NCBI GenBank assembly: GCA_011391655.1
Contig: JAABQE010000274.1
Location: 1-6,597 of the forward strand
DNA length: 6,597 bases
Direction: 5' to 3'
Origin: Hydrogenophilales bacterium
GTDB lineage: Bacteria > Pseudomonadota > Gammaproteobacteria > Burkholderiales > Thiobacillaceae
Shown: in pieces, positions 1 to 6,297 of the stretch
Position numbering within the stretch: the first letter of the stretch is position 1
Layout: every line of letters starts with the position of its first letter
The notes under the pieces: generated by a model
The model's input: the letters and a program-made list of their open reading frames with translations, nothing else
What the model was told of the DNA's origin: nothing
The model's database searches: none
Position numbers and translations under genes: made by a program

Positions 1-1041
1 ACGACGACCAGCCTGGTTGCCAGCATACTCGGCGAGGCGGGGATGGATCCGACCTACGTCATCGGCGGCAAGCTCACCGCTGCCGGCACCAATGCGCGAC
101 TCGGCAAGGGCGACTTTCTGGTGGCCGAGGCCGACGAATCCGACGCGTCCTTCCTCTATCTGACGCCGGTGATCGCGATCGTCACCAACATCGACGCCGA
201 TCACATGGACACCTATGGCCATGATTTCGAACGGCTGAAAACCGCCTTCGTCGACTTTTGCCAGCGGCTGCCGTTTTACGGCATGGCGGTGCTGTGCATC
301 GACGACCCGCACGTGCGTGAAATCATGCCGCGCATCACCAAGCCGATCACCACCTACGGTTTTGACGAAGCCGCGCAGGTGCGTGCGATCAATCCGCGCT
401 TCGAGCAGGGCCTGATGCATTTCACCGTGCAGCGTGAGGGCATGGCCGATCTCGACATCGTGCTGAATCATCCCGGCATGCATAACGTGTTGAACGCGCT
501 GGCGGCGATTGCGGTGGCGACCGAAGTCGATGCCAGCGATGCCGCCATCGTGAAAGCCCTGGCCGAATTCCACGGAGTCGGGCGGCGCTTCCAGCGTTAT
601 GGCGAACTGCCCGCGAAAGACGGCGGCCACTATTGCCTGATCGACGACTACGGCCATCATCCGGTGGAAATGGCCGCCACGCTGGCAGCCGCACGCGGCG
701 CGTTTCCGGGACGGCGGCTGGTGCTGGTGTTCCAGCCGCATCGCTACTCGCGCACCCGCGACTGCTTTGAAGATTTTGTGAAGGTGCTGTCGGAAACCGA
801 CCTGCTGGTGCTGACCGAGGTCTACCCGGCCGGCGAAGCGCCCATCGTCGCGGCGGATGGCCGTGCGCTCGCCCGCGCGGTTCGGGTGGCGGGCAAGGTC
901 GAACCGCTGTTTGTCGAAAACGTCGCCGACCTGCCTGCGGCCGTGCGCGACCTGACCCAGGCCGGCGACGTGGTACTGGTGATGGGCGCCGGCAGCATCG
1001 GTCAGGTTGCGCCTGCCTTGGGAGCACCCCATGCGGCATGA
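1..1041 (+). CDS. murC: UDP-N-acetylmuramate--L-alanine ligase (3' part; start lies upstream of window)
   Basis: Cytoplasmic Mur ligase that joins L-alanine to UDP-MurNAc with ATP, the first step of the peptide stem of peptidoglycan. The frame is open from base 1, and the first codons ([10 protein letters not shown]) are the tail of the GTHGKTTT ATP-binding loop, so the N-terminal Rossmann domain and most of the P-loop are outside the window. Visible family motifs, in order: [10 protein letters not shown] (bases 124-153), [12 protein letters not shown] (about 184-219), [13 protein letters not shown] in the central domain (about 469-507), [11 protein letters not shown] at the start of the C-terminal domain (about 577-609), [10 protein letters not shown] (about 643-672) and [11 protein letters not shown] (about 730-762). 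The 346 codons present correspond to roughly the last three quarters of a 460-490 residue enzyme. The stop (TGA 1039-1041) lies inside the beginning of murB. The body is intact, with no frameshift. Confidence 0.97.
   Translation, partial: TTTSLVASILGEAGMDPTYVIGGKLTAAGTNARLGKGDFLVAEADESDASFLYLTPVIAIVTNIDADHMDTYGHDFERLKTAFVDFCQRLPFYGMAVLCIDDPHVREIMPRITKPITTYGFDEAAQVRAINPRFEQGLMHFTVQREGMADLDIVLNHPGMHNVLNALAAIAVATEVDASDAAIVKALAEFHGVGRRFQRYGELPAKDGGHYCLIDDYGHHPVEMAATLAAARGAFPGRRLVLVFQPHRYSRTRDCFEDFVKVLSETDLLVLTEVYPAGEAPIVAADGRALARAVRVAGKVEPLFVENVADLPAAVRDLTQAGDVVLVMGAGSIGQVAPALGAPHAA
1020..1024 (+). promoter_or_regulatory. Shine-Dalgarno GGGAG for murB
   Basis: GGGAG lies 6 nt before ATG 1031, inside the end of murC. 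It is the main reason for preferring ATG 1031 over the upstream in-frame TTG (1007) or the downstream in-frame ATGs (1049, 1064), none of which has a comparable purine stretch at a suitable distance. Confidence 0.6.
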
Positions 1042-2005
1042 CTACCGCATGAGCGACATCGACATGGCCGGCGGCGGCACGCCGGCGCTGCGCGGGCATT
1101 TTCTCTACCACGAGCCGATGAGCAAGCATGTGTCGTGGCGCGCCGGTGGTGCGGCCCAGCGCGTCTATGTTCCGGCCGACCTGGACGACCTCTCCTGGCT
1201 GGTGCGCTCACTGCCCGCTCACGAAGAAATCCACATGCTCGGGCTCGGCAGCAATCTGCTGGTACGTGACGGCGGCGTGGCGGGCGTGGTGATTTTGCTG
1301 CATGGCGTACTGAAAAAACTGGCCATCGAGTTTCGCACCCAGGGCATGCCACCGGTGCCCACTGGCCGCGAAACCGCGCTGATTTTTGCTCAGGCAGGCG
1401 TGGCCTCGCCCAAGCTGGCGCGCTTTGCCGCTAACAACAATCTGGTCGGCGGCGAATTCTGGGCCGGCATTCCCGGCACCGTCGGTGGGGCAATTGCAAT
1501 GAACGCAGGTTGCTATGGCGGTGAAACCTGGGACAAGCTGGTGCAGGTGTTGACGCTCAACCGCCAGGGACAACTGAATGAACGGCTGCCGGGCGAATAC
1601 GTCACCGGCTACCGGCACGTGGCCTTGAAGGTGCCGCATCAGGAATGGTTTGTCGGCGGCTGGTTCCGGCTGGAAAAAGGTGATGGCGCGGCCTCGCGCG
1701 AAACCATCAAGACACTGCTGAAACAGCGCATCGCGTCGCAGCCTCTGAATCTGCCCAACGCCGGCTCGGTGTTCCGCAACCCGCCCGGCGATCACGCTGC
1801 GCGCTTGATCGAGACGTGCGGCCTCAAGGGGTTTCGCATCGGCGATGCACAGGTGTCGGAAAAGCACGCCAACTTTATCGTCAACCTCGGCCATGCCTAT
1901 GCAGCCGATATCGAACGTCTGATCGAACATGTGGAAGATAGCGTGGAGGCGCGCACCAATGTGCGGCTGATCCGCGAAGTACGGATTATTGGAGAACGGC
2001 ATTGA
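1031..2005 (+). CDS. murB: UDP-N-acetylenolpyruvoylglucosamine reductase, type II-like
   Basis: Cytoplasmic FAD enzyme that uses NADPH to reduce UDP-GlcNAc-enolpyruvate to UDP-MurNAc, the substrate that MurC then uses. With the start at ATG 1031 it has 324 residues. Seen: the FAD-binding [12 protein letters not shown] (residues 71-82); [21 protein letters not shown] (140-160), which matches the loop-lacking type II MurBs better than the E. coli type I form; the catalytic serine in NAGSVFRNP (S246); HANFIVN near residue 280; and the C-terminal glutamate in REVRIIGE (E316). The start is uncertain. ATG 1031 has a GGGAG Shine-Dalgarno and overlaps murC by 11 nt; ATG 1049 is the alternative that would fit a start-stop coupling arrangement (see findings); TTG 1007 is less likely. 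The first ~20 residues are not conserved, so homology would not settle this easily. The stop TGA 2003-2005 overlaps the ddl start. Confidence 0.96.
   Translation: MRHDYRMSDIDMAGGGTPALRGHFLYHEPMSKHVSWRAGGAAQRVYVPADLDDLSWLVRSLPAHEEIHMLGLGSNLLVRDGGVAGVVILLHGVLKKLAIEFRTQGMPPVPTGRETALIFAQAGVASPKLARFAANNNLVGGEFWAGIPGTVGGAIAMNAGCYGGETWDKLVQVLTLNRQGQLNERLPGEYVTGYRHVALKVPHQEWFVGGWFRLEKGDGAASRETIKTLLKQRIASQPLNLPNAGSVFRNPPGDHAARLIETCGLKGFRIGDAQVSEKHANFIVNLGHAYAADIERLIEHVEDSVEARTNVRLIREVRIIGERH
1991..1996 (+). promoter_or_regulatory. Shine-Dalgarno GGAGAA for ddl
   Basis: GGAG at 1991-1994 sits 7 nt before TTG 2002, within the last codons of murB. It supports the unusual TTG start of ddl. No in-frame ATG or GTG near this site would keep the conserved N-terminal strand intact, because the next ones (GTG 2044, ATG 2047) fall inside the KVAVMLGG strand. 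Confidence 0.65.
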
Positions 2006-2934
2006 GCCCGATTGAAGCAGCAAAAAAATTCGGCAAAGTCGCAGTGATGCTGGGCGGCACCTCAGCCGAGCGTCCGGTGTCGCTCAACAGCGGGGCCGCG
2101 GTGCTGGCGGCGTTACAGCGCCAGGGCGTCGATGCGCATGCGTTCGACCCGGCCAACCGCAATCTTGGTGACCTCATCAGCGGCGAATTCGACCGCGTGT
2201 TCATCGCGCTGCATGGCCGCCTCGGCGAAGACGGCTGCATGCAGGGCGCGCTCGAAGTGCTGGGCATGCCTTACACCGGCAGCGGCGTGATGGCCTCGGC
2301 ACTCGGCATGGACAAGTGGCGCACCAAACTGCTGTGGCGCGCGGCCGGCCTGCCCACCGCCGACTGGGCCATGCTCAGCGCCGACAGCGATTTCGCAGCG
2401 GTGGAAAAACAGCTCGGCCTGCCGATTTTCGTCAAGCCCGCGCGTGAAGGTTCCAGCATCGGCATGAGCAAGGTCACCGAGGCGGGCACGCTGAAGGCGG
2501 CCTATAAAACCGCCGCCGAACACGATCCGCTGGTGCTGGCCGAAACCTTCATCGACGGTCCGGAATTCACCGTCGCCATTCTCGGCGACCGCGCCTTGCC
2601 GCTGATCTGGCTGGAGCCCGCCAAGGACGCAGCGTTTTACGACTTCGACGCGAAATACCTGCGCAACGACACCCAGTATCACTGCCCGGCCGGTCTGCCG
2701 GAAGCGGACGAACAGGCCATGCGCAAACTGGCGCTGGATGCGTTCCGGCTGGTGGGCGGACGTGGCTGGGGGCGCGTGGACATGATGCGCGACAGCCTCG
2801 GCAACCCCTATTTACTGGAAGTGAACACCTCACCCGGCATGACCGACCATAGCCTGGTGCCGATGGCAGCGCGGGTGGCCGGGCTGGATTTCGATGCACT
2901 GTGCATGCGCATTCTGGAGCAGACGCTGGCATGA
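2002..2934 (+). CDS. ddl: D-alanine--D-alanine ligase
   Basis: Cytoplasmic ATP-grasp ligase that makes the D-Ala-D-Ala dipeptide later added by MurF. It has 310 residues, close to E. coli DdlB (306), whose sequence it follows along its whole length. Seen: [20 protein letters not shown] at residues 12-31 with the catalytic Glu (E23); [43 protein letters not shown] with the serine pair S151-S152; [18 protein letters not shown] with the active-site Tyr (Y213, equivalent to DdlB Y216); and [17 protein letters not shown] with the Mg-binding Asn (N275). The Tyr form is the normal D-Ala-D-Ala type and gives no hint of a D-lactate ligase. The start is TTG, overlapping the murB stop (TTGA), with GGAG 7 nt upstream, so it is probably translationally coupled to murB. 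Its stop overlaps the ftsQ ATG (ATGA). The dcw position suggests the DdlB paralogue; whether another ddl exists cannot be seen here. Confidence 0.96.
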   Translation: MSPIEAAKKFGKVAVMLGGTSAERPVSLNSGAAVLAALQRQGVDAHAFDPANRNLGDLISGEFDRVFIALHGRLGEDGCMQGALEVLGMPYTGSGVMASALGMDKWRTKLLWRAAGLPTADWAMLSADSDFAAVEKQLGLPIFVKPAREGSSIGMSKVTEAGTLKAAYKTAAEHDPLVLAETFIDGPEFTVAILGDRALPLIWLEPAKDAAFYDFDAKYLRNDTQYHCPAGLPEADEQAMRKLALDAFRLVGGRGWGRVDMMRDSLGNPYLLEVNTSPGMTDHSLVPMAARVAGLDFDALCMRILEQTLA

Positions 2935-3728
2935 ACGCCGAACTCGCCAACCATCCACTGAACCAGGCCGCCCGCGTGCTGACCTGGGGCGCGCTCGGCC
3001 TGCTGGCCTATGGCGCCACCAGCTGGGTGGTGGCGCGGCCGTGGTTCGCGCTGACCACGCTGGAAGTCAAAACGCCGGTCACCCACGTGACCGAAGCACA
3101 GATTCGCCTGGTGGCCGACCGGCGGGTGCACGGCACCTTCTTTACGGTCGACCTCGAACACGTGCGCGAAAGTCTGGAAAAGCTGCCATGGGTGCGCGAG
3201 GCGCGGGTTGAACGGCGCTGGCCTGACACCCTCGTGGTGTCGCTGGCCGAGCAGGTGCCGCTGGCACGCTGGAACGATAACGCGCTGGTGAATGGCGAAG
3301 GCGAGGTGTTTGTGGCGGCGGCATCCGGCAACTTGCCGCGCCTGTCAGGACCGCAAGACAGCAGCGCCGAAGTGGTGGCGGCTTTCCGCCGCCATCAGGC
3401 CGCACTGGCGCCGCTCGACATGCACGTCACCGAACTGCGCTTGTCGCCACGCCGCGCCTGGTGGATGCGGCTGGACAACGGCATGCAGCTGGCGCTGGGC
3501 CGGCAGCAAACCGATGAGCGGCTGGCGCGCTTTGTCAGTTATTACCCGCGGCTATTAAGCGCACAGGCCGCGACACTTTCGCCGCCATCCATGTCTCCGG
3601 TGGCCTCGGCAGTCGAACCCACACCTGCCGCGCCGATTATTCCCCTCACCGTCGATTTGCGTTACGCCGACGGTTTCGCCGTGCGGATGCCAAACGGCGC
3701 CTCCCCTTTTAGATCGAATCCAACATGA
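2931..3728 (+). CDS. ftsQ: Cell division protein FtsQ
   Basis: Bitopic inner-membrane divisome protein that recruits FtsB/FtsL and links early and late division proteins. It has 265 residues from ATG 2931. This start overlaps the ddl stop as ATGA and has GGAG 11 nt upstream (2916-2919); a GTG at 2901 would add 10 residues inside ddl and has no ribosome site. Layout: a short cytoplasmic N-terminus (1-14); one membrane segment (about 15-34, [18 protein letters not shown] region); a periplasmic POTRA domain (about 40-108) ending in [17 protein letters not shown]; then the beta domain with the closing strand [13 protein letters not shown] (241-253). A Pro/Ala/Ser-rich stretch at residues 211-238 separates the last helix ([11 protein letters not shown]) from that strand, about 20 residues longer than the E. 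coli connection. The C-terminus ([11 protein letters not shown]) is short. The stop overlaps ATG 3725 as ATGA. Confidence 0.93.
   Translation: MNAELANHPLNQAARVLTWGALGLLAYGATSWVVARPWFALTTLEVKTPVTHVTEAQIRLVADRRVHGTFFTVDLEHVRESLEKLPWVREARVERRWPDTLVVSLAEQVPLARWNDNALVNGEGEVFVAAASGNLPRLSGPQDSSAEVVAAFRRHQAALAPLDMHVTELRLSPRRAWWMRLDNGMQLALGRQQTDERLARFVSYYPRLLSAQAATLSPPSMSPVASAVEPTPAAPIIPLTVDLRYADGFAVRMPNGASPFRSNPT
3561..3644 (+). other. Pro/Ala/Ser-rich insertion inside ftsQ
   Basis: Codons 211-238 of FtsQ encode a low-complexity segment rich in Pro, Ala, Ser and Thr ([20 protein letters not shown] and onward to APIIP). In E. coli FtsQ, as I recall it, only about 11 residues join the helix to the last strand, whereas here there are about 31. 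The segment is in frame and leaves the final strand intact, so it reads as a flexible loop and not as damage. Confidence 0.75.
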
Positions 3729-3739
3729 GCGCAGCATGA
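3725..3739 (+). other. Four-codon start-stop micro-ORF between ftsQ and ftsA
   Basis: ATG AGC GCA GCA TGA (MSAA-stop). Its ATG overlaps the ftsQ stop (ATGA, 3725-3728) and its TGA overlaps the ftsA ATG (ATGA, 3736-3739). A ribosome finishing ftsQ could restart here, terminate after four codons and restart on ftsA. The frames are directly visible; that the unit is translated is inference. Confidence 0.35.
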
Positions 3740-4971
3740 GCAAGCCTAGAGACCCCAAAAACCTGGTCGTCGGTCTCGACATCGGTACCTCCAAGATCGT
3801 CTGCATCGTTGCCGAAATCAACGACGAGGGCAGCCTCGACATCATCGGCATGGGCACCCATCCCTCGCGCGGGCTGCGCCGTGGAGTGGTGGTCAACATC
3901 GAGGCCACGGTCAACGCCATCCAGCGCGCGCTGGAAGAAGCCGAACTGATGGCCGACTGCAAGATCCGCGAGGTCTACACCGGCATCGCGGGCAGCCACA
4001 TCAAAAGCTTCAACTCGCATGGCATGTATGCGATCAAGGACAAGGAAATCAGCCAGCTCGACGTCGACCGCGTGGTGGATACCGCGCGCGCGGTCAACAT
4101 CCCGACCGACCAGCAGATCCTGCACACCATCCCGCAGGAATTCATCGTCGATGGCCAGGAAGACGTGCGTGACCCGCTCGGCATGAGCGCGGTGCGGCTG
4201 GAGGTCAAGGTTCACATCGTCACCGGCGCGGTGTCGGCGGCGCAGAACATCATCAAGTGCGTGCGCCGCTGCGGCATCGAGGTCGGCGATCTGGTGTTGC
4301 AGCCATTAGCCTCGGCGATGGCGGTGCTGACCGAAGATGAAAAAGAGCTCGGCGTCTGCCTGGTCGATATCGGTGGCGGCACCACCGACATCGCCGTGTT
4401 CACCGATGGCGCGATCCGCCACACCGCGGTGATTCCGGTGGCCGGCGACCAGGTCAACAACGACATCGCCGTGGCCCTGCGCACGCCGCCGAAAGAAGCC
4501 GAGGACATCAAGATCCAGTATGGCTGTGCGCTGCGCCAGCTGGCCGACGCGCGCGACATGATCGAAGTGCCCGGCATTGGCGACCGCCCGCCGCGCACGC
4601 TGTCAAAACAGACGCTGGCCGAATTCATCGAGCCGCGCATGGAAGAGCTGTATTCGCTGGTGCAGGCCGAATTGCGCCGCAGCGGCTTCGAGGAACTGCT
4701 GTCGTCCGGCATCGTCATCACCGGCGGCTCGGCCGGGATGCAGGGCATGGTCGAGTTGGGCGAGGAAGTGTTCCACATGCCGGTGCGCATGGGCTGGCCA
4801 CGCTACACCGGCGGGCTGTCGGATGTGATGCACAACCCGCGCTATGCCACCTGCATGGGGCTGCTGCTGGCCGGGCTGGAAGCACGCGGGCGCGATGCGC
4901 CGAAGCTATCGGGCAACAGCCTCAAGGACATTCTGGAACGAATGAAAAGTTGGTTTAAAGGGAATTTCTGA
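3736..4971 (+). CDS. ftsA: Cell division protein FtsA (actin-like Z-ring membrane tether)
   Basis: Actin-family ATP-binding protein that tethers FtsZ filaments to the inner face of the membrane and recruits later division proteins. It has 411 residues (E. coli 420). Seen: phosphate-1 motif VVGLDIGTSKIVCIVAE (about 11-27); the 1C subdomain after it, with the FNSHGMYAIKDKEIS stretch; phosphate-2 motif VDIGGGTTDIAVF (210-222); LRTPPKEAEDIK and GCA in domain 2B; and the adenosine motif GIVITGGSAGMQGM. The last residues (395-411, ending MKSWFKGNF) form the amphipathic membrane-targeting helix. The start MSKPRDPKN is the usual one for this family. No good Shine-Dalgarno precedes it, so expression probably depends on ribosomes arriving from ftsQ, directly or through the four-codon micro-ORF at 3725. 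No promoter is visible just upstream. The gene is complete and ordinary in its motifs. Confidence 0.97.
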   Translation: MSKPRDPKNLVVGLDIGTSKIVCIVAEINDEGSLDIIGMGTHPSRGLRRGVVVNIEATVNAIQRALEEAELMADCKIREVYTGIAGSHIKSFNSHGMYAIKDKEISQLDVDRVVDTARAVNIPTDQQILHTIPQEFIVDGQEDVRDPLGMSAVRLEVKVHIVTGAVSAAQNIIKCVRRCGIEVGDLVLQPLASAMAVLTEDEKELGVCLVDIGGGTTDIAVFTDGAIRHTAVIPVAGDQVNNDIAVALRTPPKEAEDIKIQYGCALRQLADARDMIEVPGIGDRPPRTLSKQTLAEFIEPRMEELYSLVQAELRRSGFEELLSSGIVITGGSAGMQGMVELGEEVFHMPVRMGWPRYTGGLSDVMHNPRYATCMGLLLAGLEARGRDAPKLSGNSLKDILERMKSWFKGNF

Positions 4972-5070
4972 TGTCGCCAGGTCATTGAACTGCGCGACGT
5001 TGAAACGGGATTTGGCGGTCGAACCCGCCAATGGATCTGGATTTTTGATTGGCAATAAGGAGGAAGCAAG
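4972..5070 (+). promoter_or_regulatory. ftsA–ftsZ intergenic leader with a 7-bp hairpin
   Basis: This 99-bp gap is the longest untranslated stretch in the window. It contains a perfect inverted repeat, TTGGCGG (5012-5018) / CCGCCAA (5025-5031), with a 6-nt loop TCGAAC. The stem ends 25 nt before the start of the ftsZ Shine-Dalgarno. A TTTTT run (5042-5046) comes 10 nt after the stem, too far for a standard intrinsic terminator. TTGAAC (4985) and TTGAAA (5000) resemble -35 boxes, but neither has a matching -10 at 16-18 nt. The role could be mRNA stability, a processing site or attenuation; none is shown. Confidence 0.4.
5056..5063 (+). promoter_or_regulatory. Strong Shine-Dalgarno TAAGGAGG for ftsZ
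   Basis: TAAGGAGG is fully complementary to the anti-Shine-Dalgarno end of 16S rRNA and lies 7 nt before ATG 5071. It is by far the best ribosome site in the window, in line with the high FtsZ to FtsA ratio known in other bacteria. Confidence 0.9.
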
Positions 5071-6216
5071 ATGTTTGAACTGATGGATGTAGATACCCAG
5101 GATGCAGTGATCAAGGTGATTGGCGTGGGCGGCTGCGGCGGCAATGCGGTCGATCACATGATTACCTCGGGTTTGACCGGCGTGGAATTCATCGCCATCA
5201 ACACCGACGCGCAGGCGCTGAATCGCAACCAGGCCAAGCTGCAGTTGCAGCTCGGCAATGGTGTGACCAAGGGCCTGGGTGCAGGGGCCAATCCGGACAT
5301 CGGCCGCGAAGCCGCGCTGGAAGACCGCGAGCGCATCGCCGAACTGATCGACGGCGCCGACATGCTGTTCATCACCGCCGGCATGGGCGGCGGCACCGGC
5401 ACCGGCGCAGCGCCGGTGGTGGCCGAAGTCGCCAAGGAACTTGGTATTCTCACCGTGGCGGTTGTCACCAAGCCGTTCATGTTCGAAGGCAAGCGCGTAC
5501 GCGCCGCCAACGCCGGCATCGAGGCGCTGTCGAAGCACGTCGACTCGCTGATCATCATCCCCAACGAAAAGCTGATGCAGGTGCTGGGCGACGACGTCTC
5601 GATGCTGGATGCCTTCAAGGCCGCCAACAACGTGCTGCACGGCGCGGTCGGCGGCATCGCCGAAGTCATTAACTGCCCCGGCCTGGTCAACGTCGACTTT
5701 GCCGACGTACGCACCGTGATGTCCGAGATGGGCATGGCGATGATGGGTTCGGCGCAGGCCAGTGGCGAAAACCGCGCGCGCATTGCAGCCGAACAAGCCG
5801 TCGCCAGCCCACTGCTGGAAGACGTCAACCTGGCAGGCGCGCGCGGCGTGCTGGTCAACATCACGGCATCAAGCACCGTGAAGATGCGTGAAATTCACGA
5901 AGTGATGAACACCATCAAGGCCTTCACTGCTGAAGAAGCCACCGTCATCGTGGGCCAGGTGCTCGACGACAGCATGGAAGATGCGCTGCGTGTCACCATG
6001 GTCGCCACCGGCCTTGGCAGTCCTGTTGCCAAGCACACCCAGCGGCCGATGCAGATCATCCGCACCGGCACCGACGATGCGCCGATGATGGTTGGTGGCG
6101 ATAGCGAAGAGCTGCCCAGCGTAATGACCACCCGCCGCACCCGGGTTCAGGCGATGACCGACTCTGGCGTCGACCACCTGGACATCCCGGCCTTTCTGCG
6201 TCGTCAGGCAGACTGA
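5071..6216 (+). CDS. ftsZ: Cell division protein FtsZ (tubulin-like GTPase)
   Basis: Polymerises with GTP into the Z ring at midcell and organises septal wall synthesis. It has 381 residues, close to E. coli (383). Seen: nucleotide-binding GGCGGNA (20-26); tubulin signature GGGTGTG (106-112); and the T7 synergy loop NVDFADVRTVM with N207, D209 and D212 at the same numbers as in E. coli. The globular core ends near residue 316 (VTMVATGLG), followed by a variable linker (about 317-369) and the C-terminal conserved peptide LDIPAFLRRQAD (370-381), which docks on FtsA, ZipA and other partners. The core is gap-free relative to E. coli up to the T7 loop. The start is fixed by the very strong TAAGGAGG 7 nt upstream. 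After its stop comes an 81-bp gap with a perfect hairpin before lpxC. Confidence 0.99.
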   Translation: MFELMDVDTQDAVIKVIGVGGCGGNAVDHMITSGLTGVEFIAINTDAQALNRNQAKLQLQLGNGVTKGLGAGANPDIGREAALEDRERIAELIDGADMLFITAGMGGGTGTGAAPVVAEVAKELGILTVAVVTKPFMFEGKRVRAANAGIEALSKHVDSLIIIPNEKLMQVLGDDVSMLDAFKAANNVLHGAVGGIAEVINCPGLVNVDFADVRTVMSEMGMAMMGSAQASGENRARIAAEQAVASPLLEDVNLAGARGVLVNITASSTVKMREIHEVMNTIKAFTAEEATVIVGQVLDDSMEDALRVTMVATGLGSPVAKHTQRPMQIIRTGTDDAPMMVGGDSEELPSVMTTRRTRVQAMTDSGVDHLDIPAFLRRQAD

Positions 6217-6237
6217 CCCGGATGGTGGCGGCGACAA

Positions 6238-6260
6238 CCTGGCACGCATGGCGTGCCAGG
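6238..6260 (+). terminator. Perfect 10-bp stem-loop after ftsZ; possible 3'-end hairpin or terminator without a U-tract
   Basis: CCTGGCACGC (6238-6247) pairs with GCGTGCCAGG (6251-6260) around a 3-nt loop ATG, with no mismatch. It starts 22 nt after the ftsZ stop codon, a normal place for a terminator, but the bases that follow (CTAGGGTCGTTCGTCC) are not a T-run, nor is there one on the other strand. It may slow or partly end transcription, protect the 3' end of ftsZ mRNA, or be a protein-binding or repeated palindrome. The hairpin is certain; its role is not. Confidence 0.5.
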
Positions 6261-6285
6261 CTAGGGTCGTTCGTCCCCAAGCAGC

Positions 6286-6291
6286 TAAAAT
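6286..6291 (+). promoter_or_regulatory. Candidate -10 box TAAAAT for lpxC
   Basis: TAAAAT matches the sigma-70 -10 consensus at 5 of 6 bases and stands in an otherwise G+C-rich region between the hairpin and lpxC. Six bases separate it from the lpxC ATG at 6298, so the predicted transcript start falls on or next to the A of the start codon. No good -35 is seen at 16-18 nt upstream (AGGGTC and neighbours), so this promoter is a suggestion only. Confidence 0.4.
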
Positions 6292-6297
6292 GACCAC

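Noticed and set aside
1550..1579. TTGACG inside murB as a -35 box for an internal promoter.
   Set aside because: The best -10 at 17-18 nt (ACTGAA/CTGAAT) matches only 2-3 of 6 bases.
1208..2023. A 271-codon open frame on the minus strand opposite murB.
   Set aside because: A shadow of murB: no family resemblance and no ribosome site; long antisense frames are expected at this base composition.
2068..2076. Change from E. coli GTSAEREVS to GTSAERPVS beside the catalytic Glu of Ddl.
   Set aside because: The catalytic Glu and all other active-site residues are kept; a single neighbouring substitution is ordinary variation.
4971..4988. A five-codon ORF (MSPGH) starting in the ftsA stop (TGATG).
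   Set aside because: It does not end on any gene start, so the coupling argument used for the other micro-ORFs does not apply; probably chance.
5012..5046. The ftsZ-leader hairpin plus T-run as an intrinsic terminator.
   Set aside because: The stem is short (7 bp) and the T-run begins 10 nt after it, so it does not fit a standard rho-independent terminator.
4985..5083. A + strand open frame starting at TTG 4985 that crosses the ftsA–ftsZ gap and runs into ftsZ (about 32 codons).
   Set aside because: No ribosome site, no recognisable product, and it would run through the ftsZ Shine-Dalgarno; the hairpin and TAAGGAGG explain the region better.
4906..5796. A 296-codon open frame on the minus strand opposite ftsZ.
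   Set aside because: It lies opposite a highly conserved gene in G+C-rich DNA, its translation is His/Asp/Gly-rich with no recognisable domain, and the + strand gene explains the codon pattern.
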